A stretch of DNA of 41,719 bases from Lapillicoccus sp. (GTDB lineage: Bacteria > Actinomycetota > Actinomycetes > Actinomycetales > Dermatophilaceae), in NCBI RefSeq assembly GCF_025353065.1, contig NZ_JANXRJ010000087.1, forward strand, positions 1-41,719, written 5' to 3'. This document shows positions 34,311 through 41,719 of this stretch, in pieces (positions within the stretch are counted from its first letter, which is position 1; each line of letters opens with the position of its first letter). Under the pieces are notes generated by a model. That model saw only the letters and a list, made by a program, of their open reading frames with translations, did no database searches and had not been told where the DNA came from. The position numbers and the translations under genes are program-made.

Positions 34311-35155
34311 CGGCGTCGGCGCCGGAGGTCGACGGCGCGAGCACCGCTCCCCCGATCATCTCCCTGCGGTCGGCCTCCTTCGGGTATGCCGACCGCGCGG
34401 TCGTCTCCGACGTCACCCTCGACGTGCGGGCCGGGGAGGTCGTCGCCGTCCTCGGACCCAACGGGTCGGGCAAGTCGACCCTCGTCCGCGGGCTGCTCGG
34501 GTTGACCCAGCACCTCGGTGGTGACCTCGAGCTGTTCGGTGTCCCGCGGGACCGGTTCCGCGACCACGCCAGGGTGGGCTACGTGCCCCAGCGGCATACG
34601 CTCTCGACGTCGGTCCGGGCGACGGTCGAGGAGATCGTCGCGACCGGCCGGTTGGTGCGCCAGTCGTGGTTCGACCGACCGAACCGCACCGACCAGTCCG
34701 TCATCGACCGGGCCCTCGACGTCGTCGGGCTCGCCGACCGGGCCCGCGCCGACGTCACGACCCTGTCCGGGGGCCAGCAGCGCCGGGTGCTCATCGCCCG
34801 CGCCCTCGCCTCCCAGCCCGACGTCCTGATCATGGACGAGCCGACGGCCGGCGTCGACACGGCCAACCAGCACGTCCTCGCCGAGGTCCTCGGCCGGCTC
34901 GCCGCCCAGGGCGTGACGATGGTGATCGTCACCCACGAGATGGACGCCTTCGTCGACGTCGTCACCCGAGTCGTCGTCATCGACAACGGCCGGGTGTCCT
35001 TCGACGGCCCCGCGGACGACTTCGGCCGACAGTCCGGGGCCGTCCTCCACGAGCACCACACCCACCATCACGATGACGAGATGCGCAGGGCCGCAGGGCT
35101 GCCCGGCACACCGGGGGCCGGGCCCCTCGACCGCTCGGGTGGTCGTCGTGCTTGA
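34307..35155 (+). CDS. znuC: Zinc ABC importer, ATP-binding subunit
   Basis: About 282 residues. Walker A GPNGSGKST, signature LSGGQQRR, Walker B VLIMDEPTAGVDTANQ, switch His IVTHEMDAF. GTG 34307 (GTGA overlap with znuA, AGGGACAAGG upstream) is preferred to GTG 34301. After the ATPase domain comes a His-rich stretch, HEHHTHHHDD (six His in ten residues), which could hold zinc in the cytoplasm near the transporter. It overlaps znuB slightly. Confidence 0.94.
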   Translation: MTASAPEVDGASTAPPIISLRSASFGYADRAVVSDVTLDVRAGEVVAVLGPNGSGKSTLVRGLLGLTQHLGGDLELFGVPRDRFRDHARVGYVPQRHTLSTSVRATVEEIVATGRLVRQSWFDRPNRTDQSVIDRALDVVGLADRARADVTTLSGGQQRRVLIARALASQPDVLIMDEPTAGVDTANQHVLAEVLGRLAAQGVTMVIVTHEMDAFVDVVTRVVVIDNGRVSFDGPADDFGRQSGAVLHEHHTHHHDDEMRRAAGLPGTPGAGPLDRSGGRRA

Positions 35156-36125
35156 CCTCCTCGCCTACGGCTTCATGCAGCGCGCGCTCCTCGCGGCGCT
35201 GCTCGTCGGCCTCGTTGCGCCGCTCGTCGGCATCTTCCTGATCCAGCGGCGCCTTTCGCTCATCGGTGACGGGATGGGCCACGTCGCCCTGGCCGGCGTC
35301 GCCATCGGGCTGTTCACCAACACCTCGCCCGTGTGGTCGGCCCTCGCCCTCGCGGTCGTCGCCGCGGTCGTCATCGAGCTCATCCGCGCCAACGGCCGGA
35401 CCAACGGCGACGTCGCCCTGGCGATCATCTTCTACGGGGGCATCGCCCTCGGCGTCGTCATCATCGGCAAGGCGCCAGGGGGCACCCCGGCCAACCTCAC
35501 GGCATACCTCTTCGGGGCGATCACGACGGTGCGCGAGAGCGACCTCTGGGTCTTCGGCGTGCTCGGACTCGTCGTCATCGTCGGCACCTGGCTGCTGCGG
35601 CCCCGGTTGTTCGCCGTCGCCAACGACGAGGAGTATGCCCGGGCGAGCGGGATGCCCGTGCTCGCCCTCAACATCGCCCTCGCGATCCTCACCGCGGTCA
35701 CGGTGGTCGTCTCGATGCGCATCGTCGGTCTGCTGCTCATCAGTGCGCTGATGATCGTGCCCAACGCCGCGGCGCAGCTGCTCGGGACCAGCTTCCGCAC
35801 GTCGATGCGCCTGGCCATGCTCATCGGCCTGGTGTCCGCGGTGGGCGGCGTCGTCGTGTCCTACGAGGCCGACACACCCTCGGGCGGCACGATCGTCATC
35901 CTCGCGATCGGCTTCTTCCTCGTCGCCGCGATCGGTGCGTCGCTCCGGGGCCGACTGGCCGCGCGGCGGCACGAGCGCGCCGAGCGGCACGCCCACGAGC
36001 ACGGGGTGCAGTGCGGCCACCCGGCGGTCGCGCACGGCGACCACGTCGACTACCTGCACGACGGACACCGGCACGCGCCCCACGAGGGCCACTACGACGA
36101 GCACGACCAGGAGGTGCGGCGCTGA
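35148..36125 (+). CDS. znuB: Zinc ABC importer, permease with histidine-rich tail
   Basis: 325-residue ABC-3 family permease. LLAYGFMQRALLAALLVGLVAPLVGIFLIQRRLSLIGDGMGHVALAGVAIGL is the family N-terminus and about eight helices follow to LAIGFFLVAAIGASL. A cytoplasmic C-terminal tail of about 53 residues then contains 13 histidines (RHAHEHG, GHPAVAHGDH, LHDGHRHAPHEGHYDEH). GTG 35148 overlaps znuC by 8 nt; GTG 35139 is an alternative. The tail is much more His-rich than in typical ZnuB and may buffer or deliver zinc. Confidence 0.93.
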   Translation: MLDLLAYGFMQRALLAALLVGLVAPLVGIFLIQRRLSLIGDGMGHVALAGVAIGLFTNTSPVWSALALAVVAAVVIELIRANGRTNGDVALAIIFYGGIALGVVIIGKAPGGTPANLTAYLFGAITTVRESDLWVFGVLGLVVIVGTWLLRPRLFAVANDEEYARASGMPVLALNIALAILTAVTVVVSMRIVGLLLISALMIVPNAAAQLLGTSFRTSMRLAMLIGLVSAVGGVVVSYEADTPSGGTIVILAIGFFLVAAIGASLRGRLAARRHERAERHAHEHGVQCGHPAVAHGDHVDYLHDGHRHAPHEGHYDEHDQEVRR

Positions 36126-36517
36126 TGGTGCAGACCCCCAAACGGCTCACGCGGCAGCAGAGCGCCGTCGCCGAGGCGCTGCGGTCCGGCGAGGACTTCA
36201 CCTCGGCCCAGGACCTGCACGCCCGGCTCCGCTCGTCGGGCAACCCGATCGGTCTCGCCACGGTCTACCGGACGCTGCAGACCCTGGCCGGCGACGGCGA
36301 CGTCGACGTGCTGCGCACCGACGACGGCGAGTCCGTCTACCGGCACTGCAGCACCGGCCACCACCACCACCTCGTCTGCCGGGCGTGCGGGAAGACCGTC
36401 GAGGTCGAGGGACCGATGGTCGAGAAGTGGGCCGACAAGATCAGCGCGCAGAACGGTTTTCGCGACGTGCGCCACACCCTCGAGATCATCGGCACCTGCT
36501 CGGAGTGCCCGGCCTGA
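36125..36517 (+). CDS. zur: Zinc uptake regulator, Fur family
   Basis: 130-residue repressor. The winged-helix part is LTRQQSAVAEALRSGEDFTSAQDLHARLRSSGNPIGLATVYRTLQTL, with recognition helix ATVYRTL. The dimer/metal part has YRHCSTGHHHHLVCRACGKTVEVEGP and ends GTCSECPA, giving the two CxxC structural zinc pairs and regulatory His residues. ATG 36125 overlaps the znuB stop by 1 nt. Co-transcription behind a Zur box means autoregulation. The operon context supports Zur over Fur or a peroxide regulator. Confidence 0.94.
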   Translation: MVQTPKRLTRQQSAVAEALRSGEDFTSAQDLHARLRSSGNPIGLATVYRTLQTLAGDGDVDVLRTDDGESVYRHCSTGHHHHLVCRACGKTVEVEGPMVEKWADKISAQNGFRDVRHTLEIIGTCSECPA

Positions 36518-36538
36518 CCTGCATGGAATCGGCACGCT

Positions 36539-37000
36539 CTATCCGGCGGCCGAGCCGGCGCGGGCCCGGGCGCGCAGGTCCTGCGCCGACGCGGCATACG
36601 TCTCGCCGGCGGCCCTGAAGTAGGTCGCCAGGCCCCTCTGTTGGGGCGCGCTGAGACCGGTCACGACCTCGGCGATCGGCACGCGCACCGATTCGAGGAT
36701 CTCGGCGAGCCGGTCGGGGACGTGTCCCGTGTGCTCGACGAGCACCCGCCGGCGGTCGTCCGGGTCGGCGACCCGCCGCACGTAGCCGGAGTCGACGAGC
36801 CGGTCGATGAGGCGCGTCGTCGCGCTCGTGGTCAGCCCCATCCGCTGCGCGAGCGCACCGGTCGTCATCGCTCCCTCGACGTCCAGCAGGCTCGACGCCT
36901 GGTAGTCGGTCGGACCCATCCCGACCGCGTCGGCCGCGGCGAGGTGGAAGAGCACGAGCGAGGCGAGGTAGCGGCGGTAGTCGGCGGAAGCTTCAGTCAT
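36539..37000 (-). CDS. MarR-family transcriptional regulator
   Basis: 153 residues, winged helix-turn-helix. YQASSLLDVEGAMTTGALAQRMGLTTSATTRLIDRLVDSGYVRRVADPDDRRRVLVEHT is the MarR DNA-binding region, with the DPDDRR wing. ATG 37000 has GCGGGA upstream; a TTG at 37015 is less likely. It is divergent from the SnoaL-like gene, which it may regulate. The signal is unknown. Confidence 0.92.
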   Translation of the reverse strand: MTEASADYRRYLASLVLFHLAAADAVGMGPTDYQASSLLDVEGAMTTGALAQRMGLTTSATTRLIDRLVDSGYVRRVADPDDRRRVLVEHTGHVPDRLAEILESVRVPIAEVVTGLSAPQQRGLATYFRAAGETYAASAQDLRARARAGSAAG

Positions 37001-37029
37001 CGTCCCGCTCGACAATCATGTGTATCCAT

Positions 37030-37040
37030 GCAACTATTGC
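37030..37040. promoter_or_regulatory. Small palindrome in the MarR/SnoaL divergent region
   Basis: GCAACTATTGC has GCAA/TTGC half-sites within an AT-rich 70-bp divergent region (37001-37070). It is a candidate MarR operator. Confidence 0.35.
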
Positions 37041-37070
37041 GTTCACACACCCAACATAGCAGGAGGAGTC

Positions 37071-37529
37071 ATGGTCATCACCGCACCGGACCTCGAGCTG
37101 GACATCGGGATCCGCACCTGCCTGGACCGGATCACCGCCGCCTGGGACGCCGGCGACGCGAGGGCGTATGCCGCGCAGTTCACTCCCGACGCCAGCTACG
37201 TCATCTACGTGGGAGACGCCTCCCTCGGTCGCGACGCGATCGAGCGCGCGCACGCGCGGCTGTTCGCCAGCTGGCTCAAGGGAACTCGGATGGACATGCG
37301 CATCATCCAGGCCAGGCACATCGCGCCCGGGACCGCCGTCGTCCTCACCGAGGGAGGCATCGGCAAGGGCAGGACGATCCGCCGCGACAAGCTGCAGACC
37401 TTCACGCTGGTCGAGGAGGAGGACGGCGCCGGCGACCCGCTATGGAGGTGCGCCGCCTTCCAGAACACCAGGCGCAACCGGCTGCTGCTGCGCGTCCAGC
37501 GCCTGTTCGACCGCAACCGCAGCGCCTGA
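37071..37529 (+). CDS. SnoaL-like / SgcJ-EcaC family protein (cystatin-like fold)
   Basis: 152 residues. IRTCLDRITAAWDAGDARAYAAQFTPDASYVIYVGDASLGRDAIERAHARLFASWLKGTRMDM follows the NTF2-like pattern of the SgcJ/EcaC oxidoreductase family: an N-terminal helix, then A-x-x-F-x-x-D-A, then G-R-x-A-I. Function is undefined and the fold serves many small-molecule roles. AGGAGG at 37061-37066 gives a strong start. It lies divergent from a MarR regulator. The C-terminus is strongly basic (NTRRNRLLLRVQRLFDRNRS). Confidence 0.87.
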   Translation: MVITAPDLELDIGIRTCLDRITAAWDAGDARAYAAQFTPDASYVIYVGDASLGRDAIERAHARLFASWLKGTRMDMRIIQARHIAPGTAVVLTEGGIGKGRTIRRDKLQTFTLVEEEDGAGDPLWRCAAFQNTRRNRLLLRVQRLFDRNRSA

Positions 37530-37546
37530 CCCCAGGACGACCTTCC

Positions 37547-39040
37547 TCAGCCCTGGCGACGCGTCTCCAGCAGCCGCAGCCAGATCTCGCTGACCGTGGG
37601 GTAGGAGGGCACCGCGTGCCAGAGGTCGGCCAGGGTGACGTTGCCGATGATGGCGACGGTCGCGGAGTGGATCAGCTCCGCCGTGCCGTTGCCGACGAAC
37701 GTCGCGCCGACGAGGGTGTCCTTGGCACGGTCGATGACGAGCTTGGCCCGGCCCGTGTAACCGTCCTCGAGCAGCGCGGCCCCGGCCACCCACGAGAGGT
37801 CGTACTCCACGGTCTCCACGTCGATCCCCGCGTCGCGGGCCGCGGCCTCGGTCAGCCCGACGCTGGAGACCTCGGGCGATGTGAACGTCACGGATGGGAC
37901 TGCGCGCTCGCTCGCGAGGTCGCGGTACTCGCGACCGGTGGCGCGCTCCCCCGCTGCCCGGGCACCAATGACTGCACCGGCGATGCGGGCCTGGTACTTG
38001 CCCATGTGGGTGAGGAGCGCGCGACCGTTGAGGTCACCCACGGCATACAGCCACTGACCCGGCACCCCCTCGACCTGGAGGCGGTCGTTGACCTCGACGT
38101 AGCCGCGATTGCCGGCCACCCGGTCGGCGATGCCGAGGGTCTCGAAACCGAGCTCGGCAGAGTTCGGCGTGCGGCCGGCCGCGACCACGACCTCGTCGAC
38201 GACGAACCTCCGCCGCCGGCCGAGGTGCACGGTGACCGGCCCACCGCTGATGTGGCCGACTCCCTTGTCCAGCGGCCCTTTTCGGTCGACCGCGGTGACC
38301 GCCGAGCCCAGGATGATCCGCGCCCCACGGTCCTTGAGCGACTGGCGCACGAGCTCACCGGCGAACGGCTCGGCCCGACCGAGCAGGCGTTCGCCGGGGT
38401 CGATCACCGTCAGCTCCTCGACGCCCATGCCGAGCAGCCACGTCGCCGCCTCGCAGGCGACGACACCACCGCCGATGATGGCCACGCGACGCGGCACCTG
38501 GTGGAGGTTGGTCACGTCGCGCGAGGTCCACGGCAGGGCCTCGGCCAGACCTGGGAGGTCGGGGACGGTCGCGCCGGTGCCGGTGGCGAGGACGACGGCC
38601 TGACGGGCGTGCAGCATCCGCGGAGGGTCGTCGCCCGCCGCGACCTCGACCGTCCGAGGGCCTCGCAGCCGACCGACACCGCGGACCACGTCGATGCCGG
38701 CGTCGTTGGCCCATTTCACCTGACCGGAGTCGTCGAGGTGCGAGGTGAAGGAGTCGCGGCGACCGAGCAGGCCTCTCACGTCGATGCCCCGGGCGCTCGT
38801 GCGACCGACGAGCCCGGGCAGGTGGCGCGCCGACTCGAGGACCTCGATCGGTCGCAGCAGCGCCTTGCTCGGCATGCAGGCCCAGTAGGAGCACTCACCG
38901 CCGACCAGCTCGGACTCGACGATGACCGCGGTCCGGTCGCTCCCCCTGATCGCGTAGTCGGCCGCGTTCTCGCCTGCCGGGCCGCCGCCGATGACGATGA
39001 CGTCCCACGTGTCCTGTCCAACCCCTGCATCCGGTGCCAT
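37547..39040 (-). CDS. FAD/NAD(P)-dependent disulfide reductase-fold oxidoreductase
   Basis: 497-residue class I pyridine-nucleotide disulfide oxidoreductase. FAD motif VIVIGGGPAGENAADYA near residue 15, redox disulfide GGECSYWACMPSKALL (CxxxxC), NAD(P) motif VAIIGGGVVACEAATWLLGMG, second FAD motif LYAVGDLNGRALLTHMGKYQ, and the dimerisation domain from about residue 380. At the usual HPT..E site, where lipoamide and glutathione reductases have the catalytic His, this protein reads SYPTVSE: Tyr replaces His, as is known for some mercuric-reductase-like relatives. It is thus unlikely to be true lipoamide dehydrogenase. Substrate unknown. Confidence 0.9.
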   Translation of the reverse strand: MAPDAGVGQDTWDVIVIGGGPAGENAADYAIRGSDRTAVIVESELVGGECSYWACMPSKALLRPIEVLESARHLPGLVGRTSARGIDVRGLLGRRDSFTSHLDDSGQVKWANDAGIDVVRGVGRLRGPRTVEVAAGDDPPRMLHARQAVVLATGTGATVPDLPGLAEALPWTSRDVTNLHQVPRRVAIIGGGVVACEAATWLLGMGVEELTVIDPGERLLGRAEPFAGELVRQSLKDRGARIILGSAVTAVDRKGPLDKGVGHISGGPVTVHLGRRRRFVVDEVVVAAGRTPNSAELGFETLGIADRVAGNRGYVEVNDRLQVEGVPGQWLYAVGDLNGRALLTHMGKYQARIAGAVIGARAAGERATGREYRDLASERAVPSVTFTSPEVSSVGLTEAAARDAGIDVETVEYDLSWVAGAALLEDGYTGRAKLVIDRAKDTLVGATFVGNGTAELIHSATVAIIGNVTLADLWHAVPSYPTVSEIWLRLLETRRQG

Positions 39041-39191
39041 GGGCTCAGCGTAGGACGCCTGTGACCGCCCTCCCCGCCGGAGGAACCGAACTCACTCCCC
39101 CGCCGTCCATGTCAGCGGCATCGTTAAACTCGTGCCCATGGCGGGCCGACCGCGGCGCCGACGCCCATCCACGTCAGGAACAGGGGAACCC

Positions 39192-39911
39192 ATGCACCGC
39201 AACGTCACCGCGATGGTCTGCGGCGCCACCCTCGGCGCGCTCGTCCTCGGCGGCTGCTCCGTGTCGAAGAGCGCCACCAGCACGACCAGCACGTCCTCGT
39301 CGTCGTCCTCGTCGTCGTCCTCCTCCGACACGAGCGGCGACTCGTCTTCCGGCACCTCGACGACCGCCGCCGTCGCCGCCGTCCCCTTCGACACGAGCAC
39401 ACTGCCCACCTCGACGGCCACTCTCGGCGCCGACCTGCCCTATCTCGCCCTCCCCGCGACCATCAAGCTCCAGACGGAGGACAAGCTCGCCGACTTCGAC
39501 ACCCCGTTCTGGGTCGGCACGGGGTTCCACGTCGTCACCGGTACGACGTGGCAGTCGTTCCTGCGCAAGGCGGACACCGCCGACACGGTGCCCAACTTCC
39601 CCAAGGAGGTAGCCAAGGCCGTCACGGCACTGGGTGGCACGGTCGTGGTCCAGGACAGCACGGCGTCCTCCGCCTACCTCGACGCATTGCCGGAGACCAC
39701 GACCAGCGCCCTCAACACCGGCTACGGATCGATCAAGTCCTCCCCCGTGACCACCTGGGTCATCAGGACGCCCAGCAAGACCGTCTGGGTGCAGCTCTGC
39801 CTCGCGGCCGCGGACAACGGCTCACTGCTCGTCACCGACGAGAACCTCAGCAGCTCGACGACCACGACGACCACGACGACCGGCGCGTCGGGCACGAGCA
39901 CCACCGGCTGA
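39192..39911 (+). CDS. Ser/Thr-rich lipoprotein of unknown function
   Basis: 239-residue predicted lipoprotein. The signal peptide ends LVLGGC. A low-complexity Ser/Thr linker with eleven consecutive Ser follows, then a folded region from about residue 65 (LGADLPYLALPATIKLQTEDKLADFDTPFWVGTGFHVVTG... to KTVWVQLCLAA). The tail is a Thr run (TTTTTTTT). The folded part resembles the N-terminal region of some OmpA-family outer-surface proteins (DUF4892-like), tentatively. CAGGGGAA precedes ATG 39192. A TAAACT box at 39125-39130 could instead start a leaderless message at ATG 39138 with a longer basic n-region. Confidence 0.75.
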   Translation: MHRNVTAMVCGATLGALVLGGCSVSKSATSTTSTSSSSSSSSSSSDTSGDSSSGTSTTAAVAAVPFDTSTLPTSTATLGADLPYLALPATIKLQTEDKLADFDTPFWVGTGFHVVTGTTWQSFLRKADTADTVPNFPKEVAKAVTALGGTVVVQDSTASSAYLDALPETTTSALNTGYGSIKSSPVTTWVIRTPSKTVWVQLCLAAADNGSLLVTDENLSSSTTTTTTTTGASGTSTTG

Positions 39912-39913
39912 CC

Positions 39914-40711
39914 TCAGGCCGACGGCGTGTCCACCGCTCCGCCGTACCTCCGGTCGCGGGCGACGTACGTCTCGATCGCCTCCCAGAGATGGCGCCGGTC
40001 GAAGTCGGGCCAGAGGGTGTCGAGGAAGACCATCTCGGCGTAGGCGGACTGCCACAGCAGGAAGTTCGAGGTGCGCTGCTCCCCGGAGGAGCGCACGAAG
40101 AGGTCGACGTCGGGCATCGACGGCACGTCGAGGTGCCGCTGGATCGTCTTCTCGTCGATGGACGAGGGCTTGAGCCGACCGGCCTTGACCTCCTCCGCGA
40201 TGCGCACCACCGCGTCGGCGATCTCGGCGCGTCCGCCGTAGTTGACGCAGAAGTAGAGCGTCAGCCCGGTGTTGTCCTGAGTCAGCTCCTGGGCGACCTC
40301 GAGCTCGCGGATCACCGAGCGCCACAGCCGCGGGCGACGGCCCACCCAGTGCATCTGCACGCCCCACTCGTCGAGCTGGTCGCGCCGACGGCGGATGACG
40401 TCGCGGTTGAAGCCCATCAGGAACCGCACCTCGTCGGGCGAGCGGCGCCAGTTCTCGGTGGAGAAGGCATAGGCCGACAGGTGGGTCACGCCGATCTCGA
40501 TGGCGCCGGCGACGACGTCGAGCAGCGAGGCCTCGCCGGCCTCGTGACCCTTCGTGCGCGGGAGCCCCCGGGCGTTGGCCCATCGGCCGTTGCCGTCCAT
40601 GACGATCGCGACGTGCCGTGGGACGAGCTCCCGGGGGAGGGCCGGCGGGGTCGCCCCGCTCGGGTGCGGAAACGGTGCTGCGTATGCCGCGCCCGGCTCG
40701 CGAGGGGTCAC
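39914..40711 (-). CDS. uppS: cis-Prenyltransferase (polyprenyl diphosphate synthase)
   Basis: 265-residue enzyme adding cis-isoprene units to make the long-chain carrier lipid for wall synthesis. [27 protein letters not shown] carries the catalytic Asp and Arg; [26 protein letters not shown], and [27 protein letters not shown] are the remaining conserved blocks. The GTG at 40711 overlaps the recO stop by 4 nt. recO-uppS is a standard actinobacterial pair. Product chain length (undecaprenyl or decaprenyl) cannot be read from sequence. The longer open frame upstream is rejected. Confidence 0.95.
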   Translation of the reverse strand: MTPREPGAAYAAPFPHPSGATPPALPRELVPRHVAIVMDGNGRWANARGLPRTKGHEAGEASLLDVVAGAIEIGVTHLSAYAFSTENWRRSPDEVRFLMGFNRDVIRRRRDQLDEWGVQMHWVGRRPRLWRSVIRELEVAQELTQDNTGLTLYFCVNYGGRAEIADAVVRIAEEVKAGRLKPSSIDEKTIQRHLDVPSMPDVDLFVRSSGEQRTSNFLLWQSAYAEMVFLDTLWPDFDRRHLWEAIETYVARDRRYGGAVDTPSA

Positions 40712-41598
40712 ACCGGTTCTCTCACGTCGGGTTGTGTCGCGCCGAGGTGGCGGTCGAGGGCCGGGTGGCTGCCCAGCGGCGGCACAACGGCGGCGAGGTC
40801 GACGCCGTCCTCGTGCGCGCCAGCAGCCTTGAGCGGCAACGTCCGTCGCGGCGGGGCCGGTGGCCGGGTGCCGTCGCGGTCGACGTGGCGCAGGGACCGG
40901 ACCCCTCGCTCGAGGTGCCACTGCAGGAACGCGCTGACCAGCCCGCTGCCCTCTCGCCGGTCGCGCGCTTCGGAGCCGTCGGCGATGACCCAGTCGCCAC
41001 TCAGCAACGAAGCCAGGAGCCGCATCGTCTCCGGCGCCGGAGCAGCGGAGCCGGGCGGGCGGCATACGGTGCAGACAGTGCCGCCGGCAGCGATGTTGAA
41101 GGCGCGGTGCGGGCCAGGCGCGCCGCACTTCGCGCAGTCGTAGAAGCTCGGCGCCCAGCCGGCGATCGCGATCGAGCGCAGCAGGAAGGCGTCGAGGACG
41201 AGGCTGGGGTCGTGCTCGCCGCCGGTGAGCGAGCGCAGCGCGCCGACGAGCAGGAGGTGCTGCTGGGTCGCCGGCTCGTGCTCCTCGCAGAGGCGCTCGG
41301 CGGTCTCGACCATGACCGTCGCCGCGGTGTATGCCGTGTAGTCGCGGCAGATCGCGTCGCCGTAGACCGCGAGCGTCTCGACCTGGGTGACCGTGTCGAG
41401 GTTGCGGCCCTCGTAGCACTGGATGTCGATGACCATGAAGGGCTCGAGCCGGGCGCCGAAGCGCGACCGCGTGCGCCGGACCCCCTTGGCGACCGTGCGC
41501 ACGAGCCCTCGGTTGCGGGTCAGCAGGGTGATGATGCGGTCGGCCTCACCGAGCTTGTGCGTCCGCAGGACGACCGCTTCGTCTCGGTAGAGGGGCAC
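40708..41598 (-). CDS. recO: DNA repair protein RecO
   Basis: 296-residue mediator that helps load RecA onto SSB-coated DNA in the RecF pathway. The N-terminal OB fold starts [54 protein letters not shown] zinc-binding motif is present as YDCAKCG...VCTVCRP. The C-terminal 60 residues are divergent and Pro/Arg-rich. The GTG at 41598 has GGGGGAG upstream. The second CTVC Cys is read with a GTA Val codon beside it inside a GTATGCC motif copy. It is coupled to uppS. Confidence 0.95.
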   Translation of the reverse strand: MPLYRDEAVVLRTHKLGEADRIITLLTRNRGLVRTVAKGVRRTRSRFGARLEPFMVIDIQCYEGRNLDTVTQVETLAVYGDAICRDYTAYTAATVMVETAERLCEEHEPATQQHLLLVGALRSLTGGEHDPSLVLDAFLLRSIAIAGWAPSFYDCAKCGAPGPHRAFNIAAGGTVCTVCRPPGSAAPAPETMRLLASLLSGDWVIADGSEARDRREGSGLVSAFLQWHLERGVRSLRHVDRDGTRPPAPPRRTLPLKAAGAHEDGVDLAAVVPPLGSHPALDRHLGATQPDVREPV

Positions 41599-41671
41599 GC
41601 TGGCATTCTCCCCCACCAGCGGCCCGGGTTCGCCATGACACGCACCCACCGCCCATCCCACCCCGCGGGGG

Positions 41672-41719
41672 TTGACGCTGCGTCAAGGGGGTTGACGCCC
41701 GTTATAGCGGGCGTCAACC
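41672..41719. terminator. Two adjacent hairpins at the right window edge
   Basis: TTGACGCTGCGTCAA (41672-41686) is a palindrome. GGTTGACGCCCG (41690-41701) and CGGGCGTCAACC (41708-41719) form a perfect 12-bp stem with the loop TTATAG. Both share GTTGACGC. They lie upstream of recO and probably end the next minus-strand gene outside the window. Confidence 0.6.

Noticed and set aside
37010..37024. Second Zur box before the MarR/SnoaL genes
   Set aside because: It shares GACAATCAT with the znuA box but the right half (GTGTAT) does not match, so the palindrome is lost.
40712..41419. Longer UppS protein
   Set aside because: The extension is an out-of-frame shadow of recO; the GTG at 40711 with the GTGA overlap is the normal arrangement.

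Overview
The window is high-G+C DNA from an actinobacterium. The evidence is GTG/TTG starts, actinobacterial gene neighbourhoods (dusB-dgt-dnaG, recO-uppS, single-chain glycyl-tRNA synthetase), a GluABCD-type glutamate importer, a DtxR/IdeR-type iron box, a Zur box and several apparently leaderless genes. A member of the Intrasporangiaceae or a related micrococcalean family is my inference; nothing in the sequence proves the family.

Layout, left to right. (1) 2-853: the 3' part of a tyrosine integrase ends 8 bp from a tRNA(CAT), so the left edge looks like the end of an integrated element whose bulk lies outside the window. (2) 995-6577: a membrane acyltransferase with an SGNH domain, a GH15 glycosidase of the trehalase/glucoamylase type, a secreted CAP-domain protein, and a DUF2470 (HugZ-like) protein behind an iron box. 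(3) 6734-10165: gluABCD, with a strong hairpin between gluB and gluC. (4) 10394-11033: a flavodoxin and tRNA-Asn. (5) 11161-20628: a mostly minus-strand housekeeping run (dusB, YdeI-like, a DUF3806-like protein, dgt, an acetyltransferase-like protein, dnaG and its small partner), interrupted between dgt and dnaG by a divergent TetR/MFS-efflux pair that has a related hairpin element on each side. (6) 20777-26033: a five-gene peptide-type ABC importer. (7) 26050-32901: a 27-bp tandem repeat, then a minus-strand run of alpha/beta hydrolase, response regulator, histidine kinase, ABC-2 exporter, HEAT-repeat protein and glyS. (8) 33009-36517: a small membrane protein and a zinc regulon (Zur box, znuA-znuC-znuB-zur) with histidine-rich tails on ZnuC and ZnuB. 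(9) 36539-41598: MarR regulator divergent from a SnoaL-like protein, a disulfide-reductase-fold flavoprotein, a Ser/Thr-rich lipoprotein, uppS and recO, and a double hairpin at the right edge.

The most unusual signal is not a gene. The heptamer GTATGCC occurs 43 times in 41.7 kb (22 forward, 21 reverse complement by my hand count), and 39 of these extend to GTATGCCG. About 4 heptamers would be expected at an assumed 70% G+C. It occurs in all reading frames, pulls in rare codons such as ATA and GTA, and forms inverted pairs in several intergenic hairpins. This resembles DNA-uptake sequences or the HIP1 family of highly iterated motifs, and I know of no such motif described for this group. No CRISPR array, restriction-modification system or recognisable phage-defence locus was seen.
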